A stretch of DNA of 64,000 nt from assembly GCA_002238565.1 (NCBI GenBank), contig MPMP01000020.1, forward strand, positions 1 through 64,000. Reading direction: 5' to 3'. This stretch comes from Albidovulum sp. bin36. GTDB lineage: Bacteria; Pseudomonadota; Alphaproteobacteria; Rhodobacterales; Rhodobacteraceae. Within the stretch, counting starts at the first letter, position 1. Every line of letters starts with the position of its first letter. A model generated the notes under the pieces. The model had not been told where the DNA came from. It saw only the letters and a program-made list of their open reading frames with translations, and searched no databases. This document shows, piece by piece, positions 37,175 to 45,648 of the stretch. Both the position numbers and the translations under genes were made by a program.

Positions 37175-38479
37175 ATGCTTGATGCCGAAAAGTCCCTGAA
37201 GTTGACGCGAAAGCACGAATCCAGGGCGGTCAACACTTTCAGAGCCGGCTCGAAACCTCCCGTATTCGTGCGCGGCGAAGGCGCTTTTCTATTCGAGGAA
37301 AGCGGCGAGGCCTGGCTCGACCTTGTGTGCGGATCAAGCACTACCAATTTGGGGCACGGGTTGCCGGCGCATCTCGCAGCTGTCCGCGAAGCCGCATCGA
37401 CCGGCGTTCTCCATACGGGCACCAGGCTTCCTTCGCCTTTCAGGGCGAAGCTGTACGAGTCCCTTTGCGGCATTCTGCCGGCGGGCTTGAACTGCATTCA
37501 TCTCGGCAATTCCGGCGCCGAAGCAATAGAAACGGCGATCAAGGCCGCGCAGCACGCGACAGGAAGAAAACGGCTGATCGCCTTTAGCGGCGGCTATCAC
37601 GGGCGGACTCTCGGCGCGCTGTCCATTACGAGCGGCACGCGCATTCGCCGGTCATTTTCCCTGCTGGACGGCAATGTCGACATTCTGCCATATCCGTATC
37701 CCGCCGATCCCGCGGGCATGGGAGCAAGCGACGAATACTGCTCTGAGAGGCTCGCCCAGAGGCTGGAACAGCTCGATAGGGAAGGCGATTTGCCCGCCGC
37801 GGCGTTCATAGAAGCGGTTCAAGGCGTCGGCGGCGTCATAGAACCGCTCGGGAATTTCCTTTTGAAAGTCAGGGAATTGACAAGCCGATACGGAGTTCTC
37901 CTAGTCTGCGACGAAATCTGGAGCGGCTTCGGGCGCGCGGGCAAATGGTTCTCGTTCGAGAGGTCAGGAATCCTTCCGGACATTGTCGCCATGGGCAAGG
38001 CCGTTTCCGGCGGGCTGCCTCTTTCGGCCGCGGCGGCCGGCCCCGGCATCCTTAAATCCTGGCCACCGGGCATGCATACGAGCACATTTCAGGGGAATCC
38101 GTTATCTTGCGCCGCTGCCGACGCCACCATCCGCGCGATAAGTGCCGGAAAGCTGCTGAGCTACGTTTCGGACGTGATTGAACCGATGCTGAAGCAGGCT
38201 TTTAGCGGGCTCGAGGATGTCGAGCGCATCCACGCGGTTCGCGTAATCGGAGCGCAAGCCGCGATAGAATTTCTCGACCGGGAGGGCGGGCCGGGAGTGG
38301 ATTCCGCCGCCCGAGTTCAAAGGTCCGCTCTCGCGAAGAAGATTCTGATTTATACCGGCGGCCGCCACGGAAATGCCGCAATGATCCTGCCTCCAATCAA
38401 CATAGGCCGGGCCGACCTGGAAAGGGGATTGGCCGATGTCAGGAAATTGATTGAGCGCGAAGCCAGAACAGGAGACTGA
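37175..38479 (+). CDS. Aminotransferase class III
   Basis: This 434-residue PLP enzyme belongs to the omega/acetylornithine-type aminotransferases. It shows FLFEESGEAWLDLVCGSSTT, the phosphate-binding NSGAEAIETAIKAAQHATGR, SGGYHGRTLGALSITSG, the PLP ring Asp in LLVCDEIWSGFGRAG, the Schiff-base lysine K275 in VAMGKAVSGGLP, and HTSTFQGNPLSCAAA. Such enzymes move the terminal amino group of diamines or omega-amino acids to a keto acid. It starts 12 bases after the ATPase stop. The paralogous domain in the fusion protein at 43.4 kb shares this architecture. Confidence 0.92.
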   Translation: MLDAEKSLKLTRKHESRAVNTFRAGSKPPVFVRGEGAFLFEESGEAWLDLVCGSSTTNLGHGLPAHLAAVREAASTGVLHTGTRLPSPFRAKLYESLCGILPAGLNCIHLGNSGAEAIETAIKAAQHATGRKRLIAFSGGYHGRTLGALSITSGTRIRRSFSLLDGNVDILPYPYPADPAGMGASDEYCSERLAQRLEQLDREGDLPAAAFIEAVQGVGGVIEPLGNFLLKVRELTSRYGVLLVCDEIWSGFGRAGKWFSFERSGILPDIVAMGKAVSGGLPLSAAAAGPGILKSWPPGMHTSTFQGNPLSCAAADATIRAISAGKLLSYVSDVIEPMLKQAFSGLEDVERIHAVRVIGAQAAIEFLDREGGPGVDSAARVQRSALAKKILIYTGGRHGNAAMILPPINIGRADLERGLADVRKLIEREARTGD

Positions 38480-38480
38480 G

Positions 38481-39902
38481 ATGACCGAACCGTCCAAATT
38501 GTCCGCGACGGATGCGCGGGCGTTGATTGGCGCCAGAAAACTGTCGCCCGTTGAATTGCTGGATTGCTGCATTCGACGGATCGAACGTCTGAACCCGATT
38601 CTGAATGCTTTGCCGATCGAATGCTTCGACCGCGCGCGCGAAGAAGCGAAAGATGCCGAGAATGCTGTTATGCGGGGACAGGAGCTCGGTCCGCTCCACG
38701 GCCTGCCGCTGGGCGTGAAGGATTTAAACGATCTCGCCGGAGTTCGCACGACGCAAGGGTCGCCGCTATTCGAGAATTTCATTCCGGAGGGCGACGACAA
38801 TATCGTGGCTGCGATGCGTCGCGCGGGCGCAATTGCCGTAGGAAAGACGAATGTCCCGGAACACGGCTTCGGGGCAAACACGGACAATCCGCTTTTCGGG
38901 CCGACTGGAAATCCCTACGATCCCCGCCTATCCGCCGGAGCATCCTCCGGCGGAAGCGCCGCCGCTCTCGGCTCCGGAATGCTTCCTCTGGCGATGGGAT
39001 CGGATTTTGCCGGCAGCCTTCGAACGCCCGCGGCGTATTGCGGCATATTCGGAATGAGGCCGTCCGCAGGCGCCGTGGCGAGTTCCCGTAGAACCTTCGG
39101 CTGGTCGCCGTTCGATGTCGAAGGGCCGTTGGGACGAAGTGCGGCGGATGCCAAGATGCTGCTATCCTCGATGATGTCGGACAGCCCCGACCCGCTTGCC
39201 TATGCTTCCTCGCAGAGCATTCACGCTCCGGCAAGAAGACTGGATCTATCAAAGCTCAGGGTCGCCGTTTCGGAAGATCTCGGGTTCGCTCCGATGAGCG
39301 CTGTCATGCGACATGCATTTCGAAAGAAGCTTGGCAGGATTGAACCGGTTTTTGCTTCAATTGAGGACGCGCACCCGGAAATGAGCGAAGCGGACCGCGC
39401 TTTCTATGTCTTGCGCGGCATCGGATTCGTCCATGACTTTCGCCAAATCTACGATCAGGATCCCGGAGCGCTAGGGCCGACGATCACCGATGAACTTGAG
39501 CGCGCCGAAAAGCTAACGATAGCGGATATCGGCTGGGCGCATGCCGCGCAGACCAGAATTTACCATTGCGCGGAGAGATTCTTCCAAAAATTCGATTTGC
39601 TGATCACGCCGGCAGCGTCGGTGCCGCCGTTCCCGCATGAGGAAGTTTATCCCGGCAGCATCGACGGGGTCGACATGGGCGGCTATTTGCGCTGGGAGGC
39701 GATTTCCTACGGCGTTACTCTCTTCGCGGGCCCGGCGGTCGTGATTCCTTGCGGGCTCGGACCGGGCGAAATGCCTATGGGCATTCAACTGATTTCCAAA
39801 GCGCGCTCGGACTGCGTGCTTCTTGACGTGGCGCATTCACTGGAATGCATTTTCGAAAATGACAGCGAATTGACCGTTCCCGAACCCGGCCTCCGCGCGT
39901 AG
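38481..39902 (+). CDS. Amidase (amidase-signature family)
   Basis: This 473-residue serine hydrolase of the amidase-signature family shows the Ser-cisSer-Lys triad: K80 in LPLGVKDLND, cis-Ser S155 in SAGASSGGSAAALGSG, and nucleophile S179 in GSDFAGSLRTPAAYCG. The 24-residue spacing of the serines fits the family. It would release ammonia or an amine from an amide. The ATG at 38481 follows AGGAGACTGAG and is two bases past the aminotransferase stop. It is the last gene of the operon; no terminator hairpin is evident. Confidence 0.94.
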   Translation: MTEPSKLSATDARALIGARKLSPVELLDCCIRRIERLNPILNALPIECFDRAREEAKDAENAVMRGQELGPLHGLPLGVKDLNDLAGVRTTQGSPLFENFIPEGDDNIVAAMRRAGAIAVGKTNVPEHGFGANTDNPLFGPTGNPYDPRLSAGASSGGSAAALGSGMLPLAMGSDFAGSLRTPAAYCGIFGMRPSAGAVASSRRTFGWSPFDVEGPLGRSAADAKMLLSSMMSDSPDPLAYASSQSIHAPARRLDLSKLRVAVSEDLGFAPMSAVMRHAFRKKLGRIEPVFASIEDAHPEMSEADRAFYVLRGIGFVHDFRQIYDQDPGALGPTITDELERAEKLTIADIGWAHAAQTRIYHCAERFFQKFDLLITPAASVPPFPHEEVYPGSIDGVDMGGYLRWEAISYGVTLFAGPAVVIPCGLGPGEMPMGIQLISKARSDCVLLDVAHSLECIFENDSELTVPEPGLRA

Positions 39903-41142
39903 GGAAGGCGGGAAGAATCTGCGGGACTTACCGCGCTCCCGCCATTTCTTGCGCCGGCAGCGATTAGCCGAAGATATTTCGTCGAATGCTGCGGATAAGC
40001 CGTCATTCGAAATTCGCGAGCCCGCCGAGGGAAGGACGCGGGGAACGTTCGAGGACGCGAAGTACAGCCATGCCGGCAGTTTCGCGGAAAGTCGAAGGCA
40101 TGCTGAAAAAAAGGGTGCGCGCTACTTGGATGCCGCTTCGGCGCCGGGACAGTGCTATCTCGGGCACCGCAATGGCGATTGACCGCCGCCGCCGCCGCCC
40201 TGCGATTCTGTGCCTGGAAGCGGCATCCAGCGCGCAGGGAAACTTTCGGTCGACCGGAAAACAAACGATCATCGCCATGTCCGTTTTCCTAGTTCGGCTT
40301 GCGTATCGGGTCGCCTGCGCACGGGCGCTTGTTTCAGGCTCGACGGCGCAGGAGATGCAGCAGGAGGGACGGACATGGCAATCGAACAGCATTAAGCGTT
40401 CAAATGTAAACACGCGAGCTTGTGAGCATAATGACTAGTAACATTGTCACGCCAAACAAACTCGCTGAAGCTCTAGGAATCACCGAGACGACCGGTCCGG
40501 TCGAAGTTTGCATCAAAAAATTCAGAACGGAAAGCGCCTCCCGCAAGAGAGCCAAGTATGGAGACGGCTAATTTGCTTCGGCCGTATCAAGGCAGCTCGG
40601 GCAAATTGCATCGTATTGAAACAACTCCTTTCAGATGCCGGTTTGTCAAAGCTTGGACATGCTTTTCGAAATCCGGGGCGGGCCAGCCATTGGTGCCGGA
40701 GCAAAATCTGTAGGATGAGCAACGAGACCGTGGCCTGCGAGATCGAGGCGGAATTGTACCATGCCCTCTATTCTATTCGGAGACCTTGATAATGCTATGA
40801 ATTCCGCCGGCTTGCAGTGGGACTTCACATTCTGAATTCCCGAAATCCGGCAACATCATGGCAAGAGCGCAATTCGAATGTATTGCGGAACCGTGTCGCC
40901 CGGCATCGGCCCGAGCCGTTGGTTCGCGGCCGATCTCTTCTTGAGAGCTGTTGAAAGGATAGCGATGCGCAGCGCCTGCGGAATGTCGGGCGACGAAACC
41001 GGAATGAATGTCGTTGAATTCTCCGACGCGGAATTACCGGATGACAACGGGTTCTTGCCAAGGTATCAAGCAACGGGTCTTCAGCGGAATTGCTGGTTCA
41101 GTGTATTTGGCGGAGGACGGAAATCCCGAGGAGGAGAAAAAA
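39903..41142. other. 1.24-kb stretch without a supported gene
   Basis: This separates the two transporter clusters. Apart from a 46-codon frame listed separately, no coding region can be defended. The promoter of the amino-acid transporter operon should lie near the right end, which finishes in the strong ribosome site GAGGAG before 41143. Confidence 0.5.
40431..40571 (+). CDS. Possible 46-residue small protein
   Basis: ATG at 40431 to TAA at 40569-40571 gives MTSNIVTPNKLAEALGITET, then EVCIKKFRTESASRKRAKYG. The composition is protein-like, with a predicted helix-turn-helix-like start and a basic tail, unlike the chance frames around it. There is no clear ribosome site. It may be the N-terminal remnant of a longer lost gene. 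Confidence 0.3.
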   Translation: MTSNIVTPNKLAEALGITETTGPVEVCIKKFRTESASRKRAKYGDG

Positions 41143-41991
41143 ATGAAAGGAATTGGTACTGCGCGCCGTGCGCTATTTGGTTTGGGAACGATGGTTGCAG
41201 CGGCAGCTGCGCTAGCTCTTGCAAGTCAGTCGTCGGCGGGAACATTGGACGAGATCAAGGATCGCGGCCACTTCGTTTTCGGACTGGAAGTTGGCTACAA
41301 GCCTTTTGAGTTTCGAGACGACGACAATAATATAGTTGGATACGATATCGACGTTGCCAACGAAATCGGACGGAGGATGGGCATCGAGGCTCGTCCCATG
41401 GATACGAACTGGGCAACTGTAATTCAGACGCTGTACGACGGAGGATTCGACCTGATACTTGGTGGTATGACCGCGACCGAGAAGCGTTATCAGCGCGTGG
41501 ACTTTTCGATTCCCTATATGGATGCGAGTTCCGGAATCCTGGTGTTGGCGAATAGCGGGATAGGCAGCCGCGAGGATTTGAACGGGAAGACAGTGTCCGC
41601 CGGTGCCGGCACCCCTCAAATCAACCAGCTGAAGGTTTCGGCCGACGAATTGGGCATCTCTTATTCGGGATCGATCAAGACCTATGATTCCGATGCCGTA
41701 GCCTATGAAGCCATGCGGGTTGGCAGAATAGACGCCTACGCTTCGACGATCGTCAGCCTGCTCGAGTTTGCGAAGACCACCGACGAGTTCGATGTTTTGA
41801 CTTTCTCATCCGACATGTGGGCTCACGAATGGACGGCGATGGCATTCCGAAAGGAAGATGACGACCTCGAAAACGCGTTCAACGAGCACATTCGAGCGAT
41901 GAAGGACGATGGAACGCTGGCCGCCATCCAAGAAAAATGGTTCGGCAAGTCATTTGTTGATTCGTTGAGCGACGACGCGCCTACCTGGTGA
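41143..41991 (+). CDS. Amino-acid ABC transporter substrate-binding protein (family 3)
   Basis: This is a 282-residue periplasmic binding protein. The ATG at 41143 follows GAGGAG. A signal peptide (ARRALFGLGTMVAAAAALAL, cleavage near SSAG) precedes LDEIKDRGHFVFGLEVGYKP, the typical family 3 start. The family-typical GYDIDVANEIGRRMG, DLILGGMTATEKRYQRVDFS and MAFRKEDDDLENAFNEHIRA follow. It should bind a polar amino acid or derivative. Two hairpins separate it from its permeases, an arrangement that commonly keeps binding protein levels above membrane protein levels. Confidence 0.94.
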   Translation: MKGIGTARRALFGLGTMVAAAAALALASQSSAGTLDEIKDRGHFVFGLEVGYKPFEFRDDDNNIVGYDIDVANEIGRRMGIEARPMDTNWATVIQTLYDGGFDLILGGMTATEKRYQRVDFSIPYMDASSGILVLANSGIGSREDLNGKTVSAGAGTPQINQLKVSADELGISYSGSIKTYDSDAVAYEAMRVGRIDAYASTIVSLLEFAKTTDEFDVLTFSSDMWAHEWTAMAFRKEDDDLENAFNEHIRAMKDDGTLAAIQEKWFGKSFVDSLSDDAPTW

Positions 41992-42011
41992 AATCCGAAA
42001 AAAAAGATTGA

Positions 42012-42072
42012 GGACCCGGCATCGGCCGGGTCCGAAAGCCCTAACATTTTTTGAGCCCGGCATTCGCCGGGC
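42012..42072 (+). promoter_or_regulatory. Two intercistronic hairpins between binding protein and permease
   Basis: The first hairpin has a perfect 9-bp stem (GGACCCGGC 42012-42020 / GCCGGGTCC 42025-42033, loop ATCG). The second has a perfect 7-bp stem (GCCCGGC 42055-42061 / GCCGGGC 42066-42072, loop ATTC). A T-run (42047-42052) follows the first only after 13 bases. The pair probably protects or partly terminates the upstream message. The permease TTG at 42051 suggested by the open frame would lie inside this structure, which is why I reject that start. Confidence 0.6.
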
Positions 42073-42086
42073 CGGGACACGGTTCA

Positions 42087-42770
42087 TTGGACGTCGCCTA
42101 CATGATTGGGGCGCTGCCGAAATTGCTGCCAGCGTTCCTCGTAACGATCGAAGTTAGCGCGATTTCGCTGGTGCTGGCTATGCTATTCGGCCTGAGCGGC
42201 GGAACCTTGCGGGCGTATCTGGCAAATCGGAATCCCGCGGTTTGGATAATGGAAGGCTATGTCGGCATCGTACGCTGCACGCCGATCATCGTCCAAATCT
42301 ACGCCGCATATCTACTGCTGCCCAAAGCGGGAATCAGGCTTGACGTATTTTGGATAGGCGTGATTGCATTGACATTCAATTCCGCCGGCTATCAAATCGA
42401 GATTGCCAGAGCAGCCATAATATCCGTCGACGAGGGGCAGAGCGAAGCGGCTTCGGCTTTGGGATTGAGCAGGTTTCGAACGGCATTGCTCGTGGTCCTG
42501 CCGCAGGCTCTCCGGCGCATGATTCCTGCCATTACCAACGAAATGTCCCACTTGGTAAAGGCCTCGGCGGTTCTGTCCGTCATAACCCTGTTCGAATTGC
42601 ACAAAGCGGCAAACACGTTGCAGGATACTAGCTTCAAATTTGCGGAATTGCTCGCGTTGCAAGCGCTGCTCTATCTGCCTTTGATTCTAGGCGTCAGCCG
42701 TTTCGCCAATCATCTTGAAAAGAACGTTTTCGGGATTGAAGGCATTAGTTCAGCGAACGATTTCCGATAG
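42087..42770 (+). CDS. Amino-acid ABC transporter permease
   Basis: This is a HisM/GlnP-type permease of about 227 residues with some five membrane segments. It shows MEGYVGIVRCTPIIVQIYAA, the conserved region AGYQIEIARAAIISVDEGQS, and the ATPase-docking loop EAASALGLSRFRTALLVVLP. I chose the TTG at 42087 because the resulting LDVAYMIGALPKLLPAFLVT aligns with LDFEFMLEILPKMLWAALVT of the next permease; the ATG at 42102 is an alternative. The two permeases are separated by nine bases. Confidence 0.88.
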   Translation: MDVAYMIGALPKLLPAFLVTIEVSAISLVLAMLFGLSGGTLRAYLANRNPAVWIMEGYVGIVRCTPIIVQIYAAYLLLPKAGIRLDVFWIGVIALTFNSAGYQIEIARAAIISVDEGQSEAASALGLSRFRTALLVVLPQALRRMIPAITNEMSHLVKASAVLSVITLFELHKAANTLQDTSFKFAELLALQALLYLPLILGVSRFANHLEKNVFGIEGISSANDFR

Positions 42771-42779
42771 GTCGGTTCA

Positions 42780-43427
42780 ATGCTTGATTTCGAATTCATG
42801 CTTGAAATCCTGCCAAAGATGCTTTGGGCGGCGCTGGTCACGATTGAAATATCCGCGCTGTCGATTATTTTCAGCATATTCCTGGGCGTCGCATTCGCTA
42901 CCTGCAAGCTTCTGGGCGGCCCTGTGTCCAAAGCCGCCATTCAAGCGTTTGTGGAGTTTACGCGCGGCGTGCCGCAACTAGTGCAAATAGCTATAATCTA
43001 TTTCGCGTTGCCACGTGCCGGACTGACGCTCAACGAATTCTGGACCGGCGTTGCCGCGCTTACATTCATCGGAGCGGGCTATTCGATCGAAATCATTCGC
43101 GGAGCCGTCGAGAGCCTTGACAAAGGCCAGCGCGAAACCGCGCTGTCGCTCGGACTGGGCGAATTCAAGACCCTATTCCTAGTCCTATATCCGCAGGCAG
43201 CTAGGCGCTCGCTGCCGCCGCTGACGAATGAATTCGCCAACGTAATCAAAGCCTCGGCGCTGCTTTCCGTTATTTCCGTAAATGAATTGACGAAGGTCGC
43301 CAACGAAATAATCTTCGAATATTTCGTCGTCGTAGAAGTATTGCTGGAGCTTGCGTTCCTGTACATCATCATAATCGGCAGCCTGCTCCTGCTTTCCCGA
43401 AATCTTGAGAAACGAACGAAGGCTTGA
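42780..43427 (+). CDS. Amino-acid ABC transporter permease, second subunit
   Basis: This 215-residue paralogue of the preceding permease has FVEFTRGVPQLVQIAIIYFA, GAGYSIEIIRGAVESLDKGQ, and the docking loop ETALSLGLGEFKTLFLVLYP. The pair probably forms a heterodimeric channel. Its TGA overlaps the ATG of the fusion enzyme by one base. No ATP-binding gene is found in this cluster, so an ATPase from elsewhere must be borrowed. Confidence 0.92.
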   Translation: MLDFEFMLEILPKMLWAALVTIEISALSIIFSIFLGVAFATCKLLGGPVSKAAIQAFVEFTRGVPQLVQIAIIYFALPRAGLTLNEFWTGVAALTFIGAGYSIEIIRGAVESLDKGQRETALSLGLGEFKTLFLVLYPQAARRSLPPLTNEFANVIKASALLSVISVNELTKVANEIIFEYFVVVEVLLELAFLYIIIIGSLLLLSRNLEKRTKA

Positions 43428-45388
43428 TGCCCGGCTTCAAAAAAATCGGACTTCTCTGGCCGGCGGACGGGCGAAACGACAGAGAGTTCTGGAACTGGCT
43501 GCCCGCCTCGGTATCGGTGCTTATCGTCAGGTATGACGTCGACGGCCGCCTAGGTGTCGAGCAGATCGAAAGCGACGGAGATATCAATCGAATCGCTGCG
43601 GCTGCGCGCCTGCTTAGGCACGTTAACCCGGACCTGATTGCGCTCGGCGATTGCGCCGCCGGGTTCATCGGAGGCAAGGATTTCGAACGTGCTCAAATGG
43701 ATGCGGCATCTTCTAGCTGCAACGGAATTCCGGTCATTTCAATGAGCTCGTCAATTGTCGAAGCATTGAATTTCGCCGGTGCCCGGAGAGTGGCGATTCT
43801 ATCTCCCTACAGTAGCGGCGTAACGGAGAGGTTTGAATCCTACCTTAGGGATTCGGGATTTTCATTATCGTCCGGAAAATGCATATCCGCCGGAAGCGAA
43901 AGCCTTATCGAGCGGATTTCCAGCGAAAGGTGGATTGAGGAGGCCGATTCCGCCGAAGCCGCAGAAGCCGATGCGCTGGTCGTCCCCGGAGGCGGAGTTA
44001 GCTTGTCAACTCTGATTGCCCGATTGGAAAAACGCATTGGAAAGCCGGTAGTATGCGGTCCCGGCGCCTTGATGTGGAAGGCTCTGCGGACACTTGGCCG
44101 CGAACCATCTAGCGATAGGCTCGGATTTCTGTTTGGCGCCGGCAGCGGCAGCGCATTGAAAAGCATGGATGCCGACGCTAGGCAAATCTTGTCGACAGCG
44201 TCGAAAGTGTTCGCCCTGTCACAAGAACCTCCGCAGTTTGCATCGGGCAAGGGCGCATGGCTCTTTGACGAGCGGGGAAAGCGATATCTTGACTTCGCTT
44301 GCGGATCCGGAGTTGCGAGCCTAGGCTACGGACATCCGGCCGTTGTTTCGGGTGTCAGGCGGCAGCTTGACAGCGGCTTGACGCATCTGGGACCTCACTT
44401 CGTGAATTCGGTTCAGGTCGAATACTATCATCTGCTTCGAGAGATACTGCCGCCTCAGCTTTGCCGAATGCACCCGGCCACGAACGGAACCGAAGCTACC
44501 GAATCCGCGCTGAAGGCGGCGATGCACTTCACGGGCCGGAAAAATTTCATCTCGTTCATAGGCGGTTATCACGGCAGAACGCTCGGTTCGCTCGCCGTGT
44601 CTTCGGCCCGAGGCTCTAATAGGATCCTTGGAAAGCTGAGTCCCGAGGTGCGCTTTCTGGAACTCGGCTGCGACGAAATGGAGATTCGAAATTTCATGGA
44701 CAAGCGTCCCCGTCCCGCCGGCGCGGTTGTCGAGGCGGTTCAAGCCACGAACGGAGTAATCTTTCCTCCCCGCGGCTGGCTGAGACGGCTTGCGGAACTT
44801 GCCGAGCATTACGGCGTGCCGCTAATAATCGACGAAGTCTTTACGGGCTTCGGCAGAACCGGAACGTTTTTCGCCATCGAGCAGGAGCAGTTAGTTCCCG
44901 ATTTGCTAGTGCTTGGAAAATGTCTGGGGGGAGGATTCCCGGCCGGACTGATCGCGGGGCGCGACGAGATCATGTCCGCGTGGCCGATAGGCTCCCAGTC
45001 GTCGACATTTCAGTTTAATCCTATCTCCGCGGCTGCAGCTAAGGCATCGCTTGAAGCCATGATCGCTGAAGATTCGCCGGCCGCCGCGCGAAGTATCGAA
45101 AAGATCCTCCGGGAGCAATTGGTGGAATTAAGGGAATTTCCGTTCGTCGCGGATATTCGGGGCCGCGGGGCGATGTTCGGAATTGAAATCGCGACGCGCG
45201 AAGGCAAACCGGATCGAAAGCGCTGCAAATCCATTCGAAGCGCCGCGCTCGATAGGGGGCTAATTACTTGGGAGTGCGGTTCAGACGGGCACGTGATTGG
45301 CTTGATCCCGCCGTTTGTCGTTGACGAAGGCCAGATTGCCTTGTGCGCCGGAATTCTGCGCGAATGCTTCTCTCTGAATTCCCATTGA
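43427..45388 (+). CDS. Fusion: Asp/Glu racemase-like domain + class III aminotransferase
   Basis: The 653-residue protein combines two enzymes. Residues 1 to about 240 form an Asp/Glu racemase / maleate isomerase / arylmalonate decarboxylase-type domain: MPGFKKIGLLWPADGRNDRE, C76 in LIALGDCAAGFIGG, GARRVAILSPYSSGVTERFE, and C210 in PVVCGPGALMWKALRTLG. The two cysteines match the catalytic pair of racemases and isomerases. From about 250, after a short linker, comes a complete class III aminotransferase with YLDFACGSGVASLGYGHPAV, ATNGTEATESALKAAMHFTG, GGYHGRTLGSLAVSSARGS, the PLP Asp in LIIDEVFTGFGRTGTF, and lysine K498 in LGKCLGGGFPAG. No frameshift joins them; the frame is continuous. It is translationally coupled to the permease. 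Racemisation or isomerisation followed by transamination of the imported compound is a reasonable guess. Confidence 0.9.
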   Translation: MPGFKKIGLLWPADGRNDREFWNWLPASVSVLIVRYDVDGRLGVEQIESDGDINRIAAAARLLRHVNPDLIALGDCAAGFIGGKDFERAQMDAASSSCNGIPVISMSSSIVEALNFAGARRVAILSPYSSGVTERFESYLRDSGFSLSSGKCISAGSESLIERISSERWIEEADSAEAAEADALVVPGGGVSLSTLIARLEKRIGKPVVCGPGALMWKALRTLGREPSSDRLGFLFGAGSGSALKSMDADARQILSTASKVFALSQEPPQFASGKGAWLFDERGKRYLDFACGSGVASLGYGHPAVVSGVRRQLDSGLTHLGPHFVNSVQVEYYHLLREILPPQLCRMHPATNGTEATESALKAAMHFTGRKNFISFIGGYHGRTLGSLAVSSARGSNRILGKLSPEVRFLELGCDEMEIRNFMDKRPRPAGAVVEAVQATNGVIFPPRGWLRRLAELAEHYGVPLIIDEVFTGFGRTGTFFAIEQEQLVPDLLVLGKCLGGGFPAGLIAGRDEIMSAWPIGSQSSTFQFNPISAAAAKASLEAMIAEDSPAAARSIEKILREQLVELREFPFVADIRGRGAMFGIEIATREGKPDRKRCKSIRSAALDRGLITWECGSDGHVIGLIPPFVVDEGQIALCAGILRECFSLNSH

Positions 45389-45648
45389 CAGGGCGCAGTT
45401 TGCCGAGCTTCAGGCACGTGATTGACGAGAGCAATTCCTTTGGCTCGGGAACCGCGGCGAGAAAATTTTTCGAGCCGATCCTTTCCGAATCCTCTATGCT
45501 GCTTCCAAGCGCGGATTAAGAAATTCGACAATTTGTTTCGACGCGGTTGAAGATTTCGCGGAAATCAATCAAATACGCTGCTAGGCATCGATTTTCGAGA
45601 GCCTTCGCCGCGCCGATTACGCGTGGGAAGTCAATGCAGGAAAACGAA

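Noticed and set aside
28454-39902. Naming the transporter potABCD
   Set aside because: The proteins are PotABCD-like, but this family includes many non-polyamine importers and the enzyme set does not match a known polyamine pathway, so symbols would claim too much.
42051-42086. TTG at 42051 as start of the first amino-acid permease
   Set aside because: It lies at the edge of a hairpin and adds a tail absent from the paralogous permease; the TTG at 42087 aligns better.
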